DNA of 64,000 nucleotides from Agromyces tardus (GCF_003710805.1 NZ_RHHB01000001.1:353571-417570), one strand, 5' to 3'. Positions 45,345 to 55,020 are shown, counted from the stretch's first letter. Notes: a model not told the origin generated them from the sequence alone. Numbers and translations: made by a program.

Positions 45345-46466
45345 GTGGACACGAATTCGACGGAGTACCAGCTCGAGGGCGACGGGGCGGACATCCGCGC
45401 GCTGCCGAAGGTCTCGCTGCACGACCACCTCGACGGGGGACTGCGGCCGCAGACGCTCATCGAGCTGGCTGACGAACTCGACCTCGAGCTCCCGGCGACC
45501 GACGTCGAGGAGCTCAGCGCGTGGTTCGAGCGGCAGTCGAACTCCGGTTCGCTCGTCGAATACCTGAAGACGTTCGACCTCACGACCGCCGTCATGCAGA
45601 CGCGCGCGGGCCTCGGTCGCGTGGCCCGCGAGTTCGTGCACGACCTCGCCGCCGACGGTGTCATCTACGGGGAGATCCGCTGGGCGCCCGAGCAGCACAT
45701 CGCTCGCGGGCTCTCGCTCGACGAGGTCGTGGAGGCGGTGCAGGAGGGCCTCGACCAGGGCGTCGAGGACGTTCGGCACCAGGGCCGCCGCATCCGGGTC
45801 GGCCAGCTCGTGACCGCCATGCGCCACGCCGACCGGGGCCTCGAGATCGCCGAGCTCGCCGTGCGCCATCGTGACAACGGCGTCGTCGGCTTCGACATCG
45901 CGGGAGCCGAGGCGGGGTTCCCGGCCAGCCGGCATCGCACGGCCTTCGACTTCCTCGCGACGCAGTTCATGCCCGTGACGGTGCACGCCGGCGAGGCCGA
46001 CGGGCTCGAGTCGATCCGCAGCGCACTGTTCGACGGGCGCGCGCTGCGCCTCGGCCACGGCGTGCGCCTCGCAGAGGACCTCACGATCGAGCGCCAGGAC
46101 GACGAGAACACCTACGTGTCGCTCGGGCCGGTGGCGCAGTGGGTGCGCGACCGCCAGATCGCCCTCGAGACGAGCCCCTCGTCGAACCTGCAGACCGGTG
46201 CGATCGCCGCGTGGGGCGACGAGCTGGTCGACCACCCGTTCGACCTGCTCTACCAGCTCGGGTTCCGCGTCACGGTCAACACCGACAACCGGCTGCAGTC
46301 CGGCACCACGCTCACTCGCGAGCTCTCGCTGCTCAGCGACGCGTTCGGCTACGACCTCGACGACTTCGAGGTCTTCCAGCTCAATGCCGCCGCAGGCGCG
46401 TTCCTGCCGCTCGACGACCGCGAAGACCTCGCCGAGCAGATCCAAGACGGCTTCGACGAAGCCTGA
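45345..46466 (+). CDS. add: Adenosine deaminase
   Basis: 373 residues. Metal-binding KVSLHDHLDGGLRPQTL, YGEIRWAPEQH, TVHAGEADG (catalytic Glu region), LGHGVRLAED and VTVNTDNRLQSGTTLT. It converts adenosine or deoxyadenosine to inosine forms, which PNP can then split. The GTG at 45345 fits the leaderless -10 box; the ATG at 45294 would add a non-conserved extension. It stands between deoA and a PTS IIA/IIB pair. Confidence 0.95.
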   Translation: MDTNSTEYQLEGDGADIRALPKVSLHDHLDGGLRPQTLIELADELDLELPATDVEELSAWFERQSNSGSLVEYLKTFDLTTAVMQTRAGLGRVAREFVHDLAADGVIYGEIRWAPEQHIARGLSLDEVVEAVQEGLDQGVEDVRHQGRRIRVGQLVTAMRHADRGLEIAELAVRHRDNGVVGFDIAGAEAGFPASRHRTAFDFLATQFMPVTVHAGEADGLESIRSALFDGRALRLGHGVRLAEDLTIERQDDENTYVSLGPVAQWVRDRQIALETSPSSNLQTGAIAAWGDELVDHPFDLLYQLGFRVTVNTDNRLQSGTTLTRELSLLSDAFGYDLDDFEVFQLNAAAGAFLPLDDREDLAEQIQDGFDEA

Positions 46467-46521
46467 TCCGCGGATGCCGCCGCCCCCGACGCGGCACCCC
46501 GACCCCCTGAACGGACCGACC

Positions 46522-46986
46522 ATGACCCTCCCGTCGCTGCCCGACACCGCGATCCGGGTCGGAGCGCACGCCGCCGACTGGCGGGCCGCCGTACGCGAGG
46601 CCGGCGCCGCGCTGGCCCGCTCCGGCGCGACCCGGCCCAGCTACGCCGACCGCATGATCGAGGTGATCGAGGAGTTCGGCGCCTACGTGGTCGTCGCGCC
46701 CGGGCTCGCGCTCGCGCATGCACGCCCGGGGCCCGACGTGCTCCACGGCGGACTGTCGGTCGTCACGCTCGCGGAGCCCGTCGCGTTCGGCCACCCGCAC
46801 AACGACCCGGTCCGGGTGGTCGTCGGGCTCGCGGTGTCGAATGCCGAGGAGCACGTGGCATCCGTCGCCGAGTTGGCCAACGTGTTCAACGATCCCACCG
46901 CGGTGGATCGGCTCTCCGCCGCGACGTCCAGCGACGAGGTGCGGCAGTTGCTGGGCGCCGCCGCACCGGCGGGCGAGCGCGCATGA
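46522..46986 (+). CDS. PTS sugar transporter subunit IIA (mannitol/fructose/ascorbate type)
   Basis: 154 residues, PTS EIIA type-2 domain. YADRMIEVIEEFGAYVVVAPGLALAHARP contains the phosphorylated His (in ALAHARP, about residue 70), and VRVVVGLAVSN and HVASVAELANVFNDP are family blocks. It takes phosphate from HPr and gives it to EIIB. The IIB gene overlaps by ATGA. No IIC membrane gene is adjacent. Confidence 0.9.
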   Translation: MTLPSLPDTAIRVGAHAADWRAAVREAGAALARSGATRPSYADRMIEVIEEFGAYVVVAPGLALAHARPGPDVLHGGLSVVTLAEPVAFGHPHNDPVRVVVGLAVSNAEEHVASVAELANVFNDPTAVDRLSAATSSDEVRQLLGAAAPAGERA

Positions 46987-47267
46987 GGATCGTCGCCGTC
47001 TGCGGCGCCGGTGTCGGCACCTCGGCCATCCTCAAGGTGAACGCGGAGCGCGCGCTCGACCGTCTCGGCCTCAGTGCCGACGTCAGCGCGAGCGACCTCG
47101 CGAGCATCGCCGCGGCCGGGGCCGACGCGCAGGTCATCCTGACGTCGACCGAGCTCGCGACCGCCGTGCGCGCCGCGCTCGGGCGCTCGTTCGCCGAGAT
47201 CATCGAGGTGCAGAACTACTTCGACGTCGACGAGATCGGCGCGAAGCTCGAGGCGTCGCTGGGCTGA
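46983..47267 (+). CDS. PTS sugar transporter subunit IIB (ascorbate/galactitol/lactose type)
   Basis: 94 residues. The active-site Cys is in RIVAVCGAGVGTSAILKVNA (Cys7), the P-loop of small IIB proteins, followed by VILTSTELA and VQNYFDVDEIGAKLE. It would be phosphorylated by the IIA protein with which it overlaps. After its stop comes a C-rich repeat instead of the expected IIC gene. Confidence 0.9.
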   Translation: MRIVAVCGAGVGTSAILKVNAERALDRLGLSADVSASDLASIAAAGADAQVILTSTELATAVRAALGRSFAEIIEVQNYFDVDEIGAKLEASLG

Positions 47268-47270
47268 CGC

Positions 47271-47361
47271 CCCGCGCCGTGGGCCCACCGCGCCGTGCGC
47301 CCACTGGGGCCGTGCGCCCACCGCGCCGTGCGCCCCCCCCCGCCCCCCCCGCGCCGTGCGG
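47271..47361. repeat. Low-complexity GCCGTGCGCCCA repeats with two poly-C runs
   Basis: Four to five imperfect copies of GCCGTGCGCCCACCGC are followed by nine Cs (47333-47341), a G, and eight Cs (47343-47350). It lies between the convergent IIB and mutase genes. Run length is prone to change in the cell and to sequencing error. Confidence 0.8.
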
Positions 47362-47364
47362 CCG

Positions 47365-49062
47365 TCAGGCCACGAGCTCGCGCATGCCCTGCTCCAGGCG
47401 GGCGACCACGGCGGATGCCGCCGCGCGGCGCTCGGCCACGGTGCCCTCGGTCGACGACGCGTCGATGTAGACCTTGAGCTTCGGCTCCGTGCCGCTCGGG
47501 CGCACCATGACGCGGCCGCCGCCCTCGAGCACGATGCGCAGCACGTCGGACGGCGGCAGTGCGCCGAACCCGCCCGCGAGGTCCTCGATGCGCTCGACGC
47601 GCACGCCCCCGACCGAGACGGGCGGCTCGGCGCGGAGCCGCGCCATGATCTCGCCGATCCGGGACAGGTCGGTGACGCGGATCGACACCTGCGTCGAGTC
47701 GTAGCATCCGAAGCGCTCGACGAACTCGTCGAGGCGGTCGGCGATCGTGCGGCCCTCGGCCTTGAGGCGTGCGGCGAGCCCGAGGAACGCGATCCCCGCC
47801 GAGATGCCGTCCTTGTCGCGCACGGTCGACGGGTTCACGAGGTAGCCGAGCGCCTCCTCGAATCCGAAGACGAGGCCGGGGGCGCGCGAGATCCACTTGA
47901 AGCCGGTGAGCGTCGCGACGAAGTCGAGTCCGTGGGCGCGAGCGACGGCCTCGAGGCCCGGGGAGGAGACGATCGAGCACGCGAGGGAGCCGTCGGCGCC
48001 GCCCGGCCCGCGATCGGCGGTGACCTGCTCGGCGACCTGCCAGCCGAGCAGCAGGCCGACCTCGTTCCCCGAGAGTCGACGGTAGCCGGCCGGCGCGGAC
48101 TCGTCGGGGATCGCGACCGCGAGGCGGTCGGCATCGGGATCGTTCGCGATCACGAGCTCGGCCCCGGCCGCCCGGGCGGCCTCGAACGAGAGGTCCATCG
48201 CGCCGGGCTCCTCGGGGTTCGGGAAGGCTACTGTCGGGAACGCCGGGTCGGGCGCGATCTGCTCGGCGACGAGTGCGGGGACGTCGTAGCCGGCGGTCTC
48301 GAGCACGCGCGCCATCGTCTCCCAGCCGACCCCGTGCATGGCGGTGTAGACCGCACGGGGCTGTGCGGCGGGAGCGGATGCGACGGCGGCCGTCGCCGCG
48401 ATGTACGCGTCGACCACCGACTCCGACGCCGTCTCGACGTCGCCGCGGGGCAACTCGGGCACCCGCGCGGATGCCGCGACCCGCAGGATGTGCGCCTCGA
48501 TCTCGGCGTCGGCGGGCGCGACGATCTGCGAGCCGTGGTGCGGTCCGCCGAGGTAGACCTTCATGCCGTTGTCGTTCGGCGGGTTGTGCGACGCCGTGAC
48601 CATGACGCCGGCGGTCGTGTCGAGGTGACGCACGGCGAAGGCGAGCACGGGGGTGGGCAGGAGCCGGGGGAGGAGCATCGCGCGCACCCCCGCGCCCGCC
48701 ATGACCTCGGCGATGTCGCGGGCGAACACCTGCGAGTTGCGGCGCCCGTCGTAGCCCACGACGACCGACGGCCTGACGCCCGCGGCGCGCTCGAGCAGGT
48801 AGGCGGCCAGCCCGGCCGCGGCCTGCGACACGAGCACCCGGTTCATGCGATTCGGGCCGGCGGCGATCTCGCCGCGCAGGCCCGCCGTGCCGAACTCGAG
48901 GCGGGCGTCGAAGCGGTCGGCGAGGTCGGCGGATGCCGCGGCATCGCCGGCGCGCACGCGCTCCACGATCGCGGAGCATTCGTCGCGGGTCTGGGGGTCG
49001 GGGTCCTGGTCGATCCACGCCTCGGCGAGCGCGATGCGGTCGGCGTCGGTGGGCTGCGGCAT
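47365..49062 (-). CDS. Phosphosugar mutase, PGM2-like (probable phosphopentomutase)
   Basis: 565 residues. Phosphoserine loop TASHNPPNDNGMKVY, metal loop NDPDADRLA, sugar loop FGFEEALGYLV and phosphate loop RPSGTEPKLKVY. The GFEEALG form is that of PGM2/PgcA rather than PGM1. Human PGM2 acts mainly on ribose 1-phosphate and deoxyribose 1-phosphate, and this gene lies 23 bases after PNP in a nucleoside-salvage region, so phosphopentomutase is the likely role (inference); databases would call it phosphomannomutase/phosphoglucomutase. GAAAGG precedes the ATG. Confidence 0.9.
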   Translation of the reverse strand: MPQPTDADRIALAEAWIDQDPDPQTRDECSAIVERVRAGDAAASADLADRFDARLEFGTAGLRGEIAAGPNRMNRVLVSQAAAGLAAYLLERAAGVRPSVVVGYDGRRNSQVFARDIAEVMAGAGVRAMLLPRLLPTPVLAFAVRHLDTTAGVMVTASHNPPNDNGMKVYLGGPHHGSQIVAPADAEIEAHILRVAASARVPELPRGDVETASESVVDAYIAATAAVASAPAAQPRAVYTAMHGVGWETMARVLETAGYDVPALVAEQIAPDPAFPTVAFPNPEEPGAMDLSFEAARAAGAELVIANDPDADRLAVAIPDESAPAGYRRLSGNEVGLLLGWQVAEQVTADRGPGGADGSLACSIVSSPGLEAVARAHGLDFVATLTGFKWISRAPGLVFGFEEALGYLVNPSTVRDKDGISAGIAFLGLAARLKAEGRTIADRLDEFVERFGCYDSTQVSIRVTDLSRIGEIMARLRAEPPVSVGGVRVERIEDLAGGFGALPPSDVLRIVLEGGGRVMVRPSGTEPKLKVYIDASSTEGTVAERRAAASAVVARLEQGMRELVA

Positions 49063-49085
49063 CCGGTGCACCTTTCTCTCGCGCC

Positions 49086-49913
49086 CTAGAGCGCGGCGAC
49101 GATCTTCGCGAGCAGGGCCGAGATCGTGGCCTCGGCCTCGCGGCCGGCCTCGAGGACCTCCTCGTGGCTGAGGGGGGTCGTCTGGATTCCCGCGGCGAGG
49201 TTCGTGATGAGCGACATCCCGAGCACCTCCATGCCCGCCTGACGGGCGGCGATCGCCTCGAGCGCGGTGGACATGCCGACGATGTGGCCGCCGATGGTCT
49301 TGGCCATCTGCACCTCGGCGGGCGTCTCGTAGTGCGGCCCGCGGAACTGCACGTACACGCCCTCGTCGAGCGTCGGCTCGATCGAGCGTGCCAGCTCGCG
49401 CAGCCGCGCCGAGTAGAGGTCGGTGAGGTCGACGAACGTCGCGCCCTCGAGCGGGGACGCGGCGGTGAGGTTGATGTGGTCGCTGATGAGCACGGGGGTG
49501 CCGGGCTTCCAGTGCGGCTTGATGCCGCCCGCGCCGTTCGTGAGGATCATCGTGGTGGCGCCGGCCGCGGCCGCGGTGCGCACCGAGTGCACCACCCGTC
49601 GCACGCCGTGGCCCTCGTAGAAGTGGGTGCGGGCGCCGATGACGAGCGCGCGCCTGCCCGTGGGCAGCAGCACCGAGCGCAGGGTGCCCACGTGCCCCTC
49701 GAGCGCGGGCTTCGAGAAGCCCGGCACCTCGGTCGCCGGGAACGTGTGGGTCGTCTCGCCGATGAGCTCGGCGGCGGCGCCCCAGCCCGAGCCGAGCGTG
49801 AGGGCGACATCGTGACGACCGACGCCAGTGAGCTCCGCGATGCGGTCGGCCGCCTGCTGGGCGACGACGAAGGGATCGGCGTTCGGGTCGTCGAGGGGGT
49901 TGTCCTGCTGCAT
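49086..49913 (-). CDS. punA: Purine-nucleoside phosphorylase (trimeric)
   Basis: 275 residues. LTLGSGWGAAAE (phosphate loop), RTHFYEGHG, NGAGGI, YVQFRGPHYETPAEVQM (catalytic Glu) and MSLITNLAAGI (base-binding Asn) define the trimeric, mammalian-like PNP that splits inosine and guanosine. It releases ribose 1-phosphate for the downstream mutase. TAGAGT lies six bases before the ATG. Confidence 0.96.
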   Translation of the reverse strand: MQQDNPLDDPNADPFVVAQQAADRIAELTGVGRHDVALTLGSGWGAAAELIGETTHTFPATEVPGFSKPALEGHVGTLRSVLLPTGRRALVIGARTHFYEGHGVRRVVHSVRTAAAAGATTMILTNGAGGIKPHWKPGTPVLISDHINLTAASPLEGATFVDLTDLYSARLRELARSIEPTLDEGVYVQFRGPHYETPAEVQMAKTIGGHIVGMSTALEAIAARQAGMEVLGMSLITNLAAGIQTTPLSHEEVLEAGREAEATISALLAKIVAAL

Positions 49914-49919
49914 CCCAAC

Positions 49920-49925
49920 ACTCTA
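49920..49925 (-). promoter_or_regulatory. -10 box TAGAGT of the PNP-mutase unit
   Basis: Six bases before the PNP ATG at 49913. Confidence 0.55.
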
Positions 49926-50029
49926 CTGAGCGGCCGGATGCCTCGGCGCGGCCCTGCTCATCTGTGCGGGCGCCCCGCCCCGGCGTCGACGTTCGCGCGC
50001 GTGCGCGGCGGTACGCGAGAATGGTGGAC

Positions 50030-51460
50030 ATGATCACCGAGTTCGAGCGCACACAACGGATCGCAGTACTCGGAGGAGGCCCAGGGGGCTATGAGGCCGC
50101 GCTCGCGGCAGCGCAGCTCGGGGCCGAGGTCACGCTCGTGGAGCGGGCCGGCGTCGGCGGATCGGCCGTGCTCACCGACGTGGTGCCGTCGAAGTCGCTC
50201 ATCGCGACCGCCGAGGCGTCGAACGCCGTCAAGGAGGCCGCCGACCTGGGCGTGCAGTTCTACGCGAAGGGCTCGCACGAGAAGGCGGTGAAGCCCGACG
50301 TCGCGATCAACCTGCAGGCCGTGAACAAGCGCCTGCTCGGCCTCGCCGCCCAGCAGTCGGAGGACATGCGCACGAACCTCATCGACGCCGGCGTGAACCT
50401 CGTGCAGGGCGAGGGGCGCCTCGACGGCCCGAACGCGATCATCGTGTCGACCGCGAAGGGCGGCACCGACTTCGACCGCATCGAGGCCGACACGCTCGTG
50501 ATCTCCACGGGCGCGACGCCGCGCATCCTGCCGACGGCGGTGCCCGACGGCGAGCGCATCCTCACGTGGACGCAGCTCTACACGCTCAAGCAGGTGCCCG
50601 AGCACCTCATCGTCGTCGGTTCCGGTGTCACGGGCGCGGAGTTCGCCTCCGCCTACCGGGCACTCGGCGCGAAGGTCACGCTCATCTCGAGTCGCGACCA
50701 GGTGCTTCCGGGCGAGGACGCGGACGCGGCATCCGTCATCGAGAAGGTCTTCAAGCGCAACGGCATGAAGGTCATGAACAAGTCGCGTGCCGAGTCGGTC
50801 GTGCGCGACGGCGACAGCGTCGTGGCGACCCTCACCGACGGGCGCGAGGTACGCGGCAGCCACTGCCTCATGGCCGTCGGGTCGGTGCCGAACACGAAGG
50901 AGCTCGGGCTCGAGGAGGCGGGCGTGCAGCTCTCCGACTCCGGACACATCCGCGTCAACCGGGTGGCGCGCACGTCGATGCCGAACATCTACGCGGCGGG
51001 CGACTGCACCACGTTCCTGCCGCTCGCGTCGGTCGCGTCGATGCAGGGCCGCACGGCGGTGTTCCACGCGATGGGGGACATCGTGAACCCGCCCGAGGAG
51101 CGCAACATCACCTCCAACATCTTCACGCAGCCCGAGATCGCCACGGTCGGCTGGACCGAGAGGGAGATCCAGGAGGGCGTCGTGCCGGGCGTCGTCTACA
51201 AGCTGCCGCTCTCGTCGAACCCGCGCGCCAAGATGATGGGCATCCGCGACGGCTTCGTGAAGCTCTTCGCGTCCAGCGGCTCGGGCGCGATCATCGGCGG
51301 CGTCATCGTGGCGCCGAAGGCGTCGGAGCTCATCTTCCCGCTCGCGCTCGCCGTGGAGCACCGCCTCACGGTCGACCAGTTCTCCGAGGCGTTCCCGGTG
51401 TACCCGTCGCTGTCGGGTTCGCTGACGGATGCGGCGCGCGCGATGCACGTCGTACGCTGA
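50030..51460 (+). CDS. lpdA: NAD(P)H-quinone dehydrogenase (LpdA-like flavoprotein)
   Basis: 476 residues of the pyridine-nucleotide-disulfide oxidoreductase fold: IAVLGGGPGGYEAA (FAD), VVGSGVTGAEFASAY (NAD(P)H), YAAGDCT. The redox disulfide region reads GVGGSAVLTDVVPSK, with neither of the two cysteines of lipoamide dehydrogenases. This matches M. tuberculosis LpdA (Rv3303c), a quinone reductase, and it lacks even the single Cys kept there. The start at 50030 is preferred; 50021 ATG is also in frame. It is divergent from PNP. Confidence 0.9.
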   Translation: MITEFERTQRIAVLGGGPGGYEAALAAAQLGAEVTLVERAGVGGSAVLTDVVPSKSLIATAEASNAVKEAADLGVQFYAKGSHEKAVKPDVAINLQAVNKRLLGLAAQQSEDMRTNLIDAGVNLVQGEGRLDGPNAIIVSTAKGGTDFDRIEADTLVISTGATPRILPTAVPDGERILTWTQLYTLKQVPEHLIVVGSGVTGAEFASAYRALGAKVTLISSRDQVLPGEDADAASVIEKVFKRNGMKVMNKSRAESVVRDGDSVVATLTDGREVRGSHCLMAVGSVPNTKELGLEEAGVQLSDSGHIRVNRVARTSMPNIYAAGDCTTFLPLASVASMQGRTAVFHAMGDIVNPPEERNITSNIFTQPEIATVGWTEREIQEGVVPGVVYKLPLSSNPRAKMMGIRDGFVKLFASSGSGAIIGGVIVAPKASELIFPLALAVEHRLTVDQFSEAFPVYPSLSGSLTDAARAMHVVR

Positions 51461-51515
51461 GGTCACGCGGCGCCGCGGGGGCGGCGCGGGCAGGGTTCGG
51501 CAGCCGGGGGGACCG

Positions 51516-53030
51516 ATGAATCTTCGCGTGAAATCCGTCGAGGCGTCGATCGCCGACTCCGTGGACGTCGAGCGGAGCCTCAAGCGCTCGCTCGGCACCT
51601 GGGACCTCGCCCTCATGGGCATCGCCGTCGCGGTCGGTGCGGGCATCTTCTCGGTCGGTGCGCAGGCGGCGGCGAACTTCGCGGGGCCGAGCGTGATCGT
51701 CTCGTTCATCCTCGCCGCGGTCACCTGCGGTCTCGCCATCATGTGCTACGCCGAGTTCGCGTCGACGGTGCCGGTGGCGGGCAGCGCGTACACGTTCACC
51801 TACGCGACGATGGGCGAACTGCTCGCCTGGATCATCGGGTGGGACCTCATCCTCGAGATGTTCACGGGCGCCGCGGTGATCGCGAAGTACTGGGGCGTCT
51901 ACCTCGGCGAGGCGCTCCTGGCGTTCGGCATCCCGTTCCCGGCGACCTTCGAGGTGGCGGGGCTCGACGTGAGCTGGCCCGCGTTCCTCATCGTCGCGGT
52001 CTTCACGGCGCTGCTCGTGGCGGGCACGAAGCTCACCGCTCGTGTGGGCTCCGTGTTCACGATCATCAAGGTCGCCATCGTGCTGTTCGTGATCGTCGTG
52101 GGCTTCTTCTTCATCGATGCGGCGAACTACGTGCCGTTCATCCCCGAGGCCGTTCCCACCGAGGGCGGGGCGGAGGACGCGTGGCGGCAGTCGCTGTTCT
52201 CGTGGGCGACGGGTGCCGTGCCCATGCAGTACGGCATCTTCGGGCTGCTGTCGGCCGCGTCGCTCGTCTTCTTCGCGTTCATCGGCTTCGACGTCGTCGC
52301 CACGAGCGCCGAGGAGGTGCGGGAGCCCCAGAAGCGGCTGCCGCGCGGCATCTTCCTCGGCCTCGGCATCGTCACGGCGCTCTACGTGCTCGTCTCGATC
52401 GTCATGACCGGCATGGTCTCGTACACGGAGCTCGCCGCCGAGGAGACCCCGTCGCTCGCCACCGCGTTCCGACTCGTCGGCCAGGACTGGGCCTCGGCCG
52501 TGATCTCGGTCGGCGCACTGGCCGGCCTCACGACCGTCATCATGGTGCTGCTACTCGGCCTGTCGCGCATCGTCTTCGCGCTCAGCCGCGACGGCCTGCT
52601 GCCGCGGTGGCTGTCGAAGACGACGGAGCACACCAAGACACCCGCGCGGGTGCAGATCATCGGCGGCACGGTCGTGGCGCTCGTCGCCGCGTTCTTCGAC
52701 GTGGGCCTGCTCGAGGAGATGATCAACATCGGCACGCTCTCGGCGTTCGTGCTCGTGAGCCTCGGCATCGTCGTGCTGCGGCGCACGCGGCCCGACCTGC
52801 CGCGGGGGTTCCGGGTGCCCTGGTCGCCCGTGCTGCCCGTGCTCTCCGCCGTGCTCTGCCTCTGGCTCATGCTCAACCTGACGACGCTCACGTGGGTGCG
52901 CTTCCTCGTGTGGCTCGCGCTCGGCGTCGTGATCTACCTGCTGTACGGTCGCCGTCGTTCGCGGGTCGGCGCCGAGGGCGGCGTCAGCGAGGTCGAACTC
53001 CCCACGGTGCAGGGCTCGACGCAGGACTGA
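51516..53030 (+). CDS. APC-family amino acid permease (cationic amino acid transporter-like)
   Basis: 504 residues with about 12 to 14 hydrophobic segments. GTWDLALMGIAVAVGAGIFSVG is the first-helix substrate-binding signature; FFAFIGFDVVATSAEEVREPQ and the helix after it resemble the CAT/YfnA subgroup for neutral and cationic amino acids. The ATG at 51516 is preceded by GGGGGGA. Substrate not certain. It is convergent with accA3. Confidence 0.9.
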   Translation: MNLRVKSVEASIADSVDVERSLKRSLGTWDLALMGIAVAVGAGIFSVGAQAAANFAGPSVIVSFILAAVTCGLAIMCYAEFASTVPVAGSAYTFTYATMGELLAWIIGWDLILEMFTGAAVIAKYWGVYLGEALLAFGIPFPATFEVAGLDVSWPAFLIVAVFTALLVAGTKLTARVGSVFTIIKVAIVLFVIVVGFFFIDAANYVPFIPEAVPTEGGAEDAWRQSLFSWATGAVPMQYGIFGLLSAASLVFFAFIGFDVVATSAEEVREPQKRLPRGIFLGLGIVTALYVLVSIVMTGMVSYTELAAEETPSLATAFRLVGQDWASAVISVGALAGLTTVIMVLLLGLSRIVFALSRDGLLPRWLSKTTEHTKTPARVQIIGGTVVALVAAFFDVGLLEEMINIGTLSAFVLVSLGIVVLRRTRPDLPRGFRVPWSPVLPVLSAVLCLWLMLNLTTLTWVRFLVWLALGVVIYLLYGRRRSRVGAEGGVSEVELPTVQGSTQD

Positions 53031-53097
53031 CGGGGCGCGCCGATCGCCGCGATGGGGGTCCGCCGCGGTGGGGATCGCCGCGGTCGCGACGCGCCGC

Positions 53098-54879
53098 TCA
53101 GGCCGCGGGCGCGTCGGCGATCGAGAGCAGCAGGTGGCCGCTCGAGACCGTGGCGCCCGGCTCCGCGTTCACGAGGCCGACGACGCCGTCCTTGTGGGCG
53201 ACGATGGGCTGCTCCATCTTCATGGCCTCGAGCACGAGCACGAGGTCGCCCTTGACGACCTTGTCGCCCTGGGCGACGGCCACCTTCACGACGGTCGCCT
53301 GCATGGGCGCCTTGACGGCGTCGCCCGTCGCGGTACCGGCGACGTGGCCCGCGACGCGGCGGCGGGGCGCGGGGCCCGCGGTCGCCTGGGGTCCGGATGC
53401 CGCGCCGGCGAGGCGCTTGGGCAGGGAGACCTCGATGCGGCGGCCCTCGACCTCGACGACGACGTTCGTGCGCGCCGCAGGACCCTTGGTCTCCTCCAGC
53501 TCGCCCGTCCAGGGCTCGAGCCGGTTGTCGTACTCGGTCTCGATCCATCGGGTGTACACGGAGAAGGGCTCGTCGCCCTCGGGGGCGAAGGCCGGGTTGG
53601 TCACGATGTCGCGGTGGAACGGCAGCACCGTGGGCAGGCCCGCGACCTCGAACTCGTCGAGGGCCCGGCGGGAGCGCTCGAGGGCGTCCTTGCGCGAGGA
53701 GCCCGTGACGATGAGCTTGGCGAGCAGCGAGTCGAACGCGCCCGAGATCTCGTCGCCGGTCGTGACGCCGGAGTCGACGCGCACGCCGGGCCCGCCGGGG
53801 AACCGGAGCACGTGCACCGGGCCCGGAGCGGGGAGGAAGTTGCGGCCCGGGTCCTCGCCGTTGATGCGGAACTCGATGGAGTGGCCGCTCGGGACGGGGT
53901 CGGGGTAGTCGAGCACGCCGCCTTCGGCGAGGCGGAACTGCTCACGCACGAGGTCGAGGCCCGTGACCTCCTCGGAGACGGGGTGCTCCACCTGGAGGCG
54001 CGTGTTCACCTCGAGGAACGAGACCGTTCCGTCCTGCCCGATGAGGAATTCGCAGGTGCCGGCGCCGACGTAGCCGACCTCCTTGAGGATCGCCTTCGAG
54101 GACTCGTAGAGCGAGCGGTTCTGCTCTTCGGTGAGGAACGGCGCGGGCGCCTCCTCGACGAGCTTCTGGTGGCGGCGCTGCAGCGAGCAGTCGCGGGTCG
54201 ACACGACCACGACGTTGCCGTGCCGGTCGGCGAGGCACTGGGTCTCGACGTGGCGCGGCTTGTCGAGGTACTTCTCGACGAAGCACTCGCCGCGGCCGAA
54301 CGCGGCCACGGCCTCGCGCGTGGCCGAGTCGAAGAGCTCGGGGACCTCCTCGCGGGTGCGCGCGACCTTGAGTCCGCGACCGCCGCCGCCGAATGCGGCC
54401 TTGATGGCCACGGGCAGGCCGTGGACGTCGACGAAGTCGAGCACCTCCGAGGCATCCGCCACCGGGTTGAGGGTGCCGGGCGCGAGCGGGGCGCCGACCT
54501 TCTCGGCGACGTGCCGGGCCGAGACCTTGTCGCCGAGGCGCTCGATGGCCTCGGGGCTCGGGCCGATCCAGATGAGTCCGGCGTCGATCACGGCGCGGGC
54601 GAACTCGGAGTTCTCGGCGAGGAAGCCGTAGCCGGGGTGCACGGCGTCGGCACCCGAGCGGCGGGCCACCGAGAGGAGCTTGTCGATCACGAGGTAGGTG
54701 TCGGCGCTCGTCGAGCCGTCGAGCGCGTACGCCTCGTCGGCGAGCTTCACGTGACGGGCGTCGCGGTCCTGGTCGGCGTAGACGGCGACCGATCCGATGC
54801 CGGCGTCACGGGCGGCGCGGATGACGCGGACGGCGATCTCTCCACGGTTGGCGATGAGGACCTTGGTGATGCTCGGCAT
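53098..54879 (-). CDS. accA3: Acyl-CoA carboxylase alpha subunit (biotin carboxylase + BCCP)
   Basis: 593 residues. Biotin carboxylase part: [48 protein letters not shown] (ATP grasp) and [16 protein letters not shown]. The C-terminal BCCP carries the biotinylated Lys in [11 protein letters not shown]. It carboxylates biotin for acetyl-CoA and propionyl-CoA carboxylase complexes feeding fatty and branched lipids. The ATG at 54879 begins where similarity begins; TAGGCT is eight bases upstream. BirA, AccE and AccD lie 5-9 kb away. Confidence 0.96.
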   Translation of the reverse strand: MPSITKVLIANRGEIAVRVIRAARDAGIGSVAVYADQDRDARHVKLADEAYALDGSTSADTYLVIDKLLSVARRSGADAVHPGYGFLAENSEFARAVIDAGLIWIGPSPEAIERLGDKVSARHVAEKVGAPLAPGTLNPVADASEVLDFVDVHGLPVAIKAAFGGGGRGLKVARTREEVPELFDSATREAVAAFGRGECFVEKYLDKPRHVETQCLADRHGNVVVVSTRDCSLQRRHQKLVEEAPAPFLTEEQNRSLYESSKAILKEVGYVGAGTCEFLIGQDGTVSFLEVNTRLQVEHPVSEEVTGLDLVREQFRLAEGGVLDYPDPVPSGHSIEFRINGEDPGRNFLPAPGPVHVLRFPGGPGVRVDSGVTTGDEISGAFDSLLAKLIVTGSSRKDALERSRRALDEFEVAGLPTVLPFHRDIVTNPAFAPEGDEPFSVYTRWIETEYDNRLEPWTGELEETKGPAARTNVVVEVEGRRIEVSLPKRLAGAASGPQATAGPAPRRRVAGHVAGTATGDAVKAPMQATVVKVAVAQGDKVVKGDLVLVLEAMKMEQPIVAHKDGVVGLVNAEPGATVSSGHLLLSIADAPAA

Positions 54880-54887
54880 AATCCCCA

Positions 54888-54893
54888 AGCCTA
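54888..54893 (-). promoter_or_regulatory. -10 box TAGGCT of accA3
   Basis: Eight bases before the ATG at 54879. Confidence 0.4.
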
Positions 54894-55020
54894 TTGGGCC
54901 CGCCCCCCTCGCCTTTGGGTGACCTTCACAAAAAAGCCGCCGAGGTGTTTCGGTGCACGACAAAGATCGGCCGGCCGGGTCGTGCCGGGTGCGGATGCCG
55001 CGGCGGCGCGCCGTCCGGCG

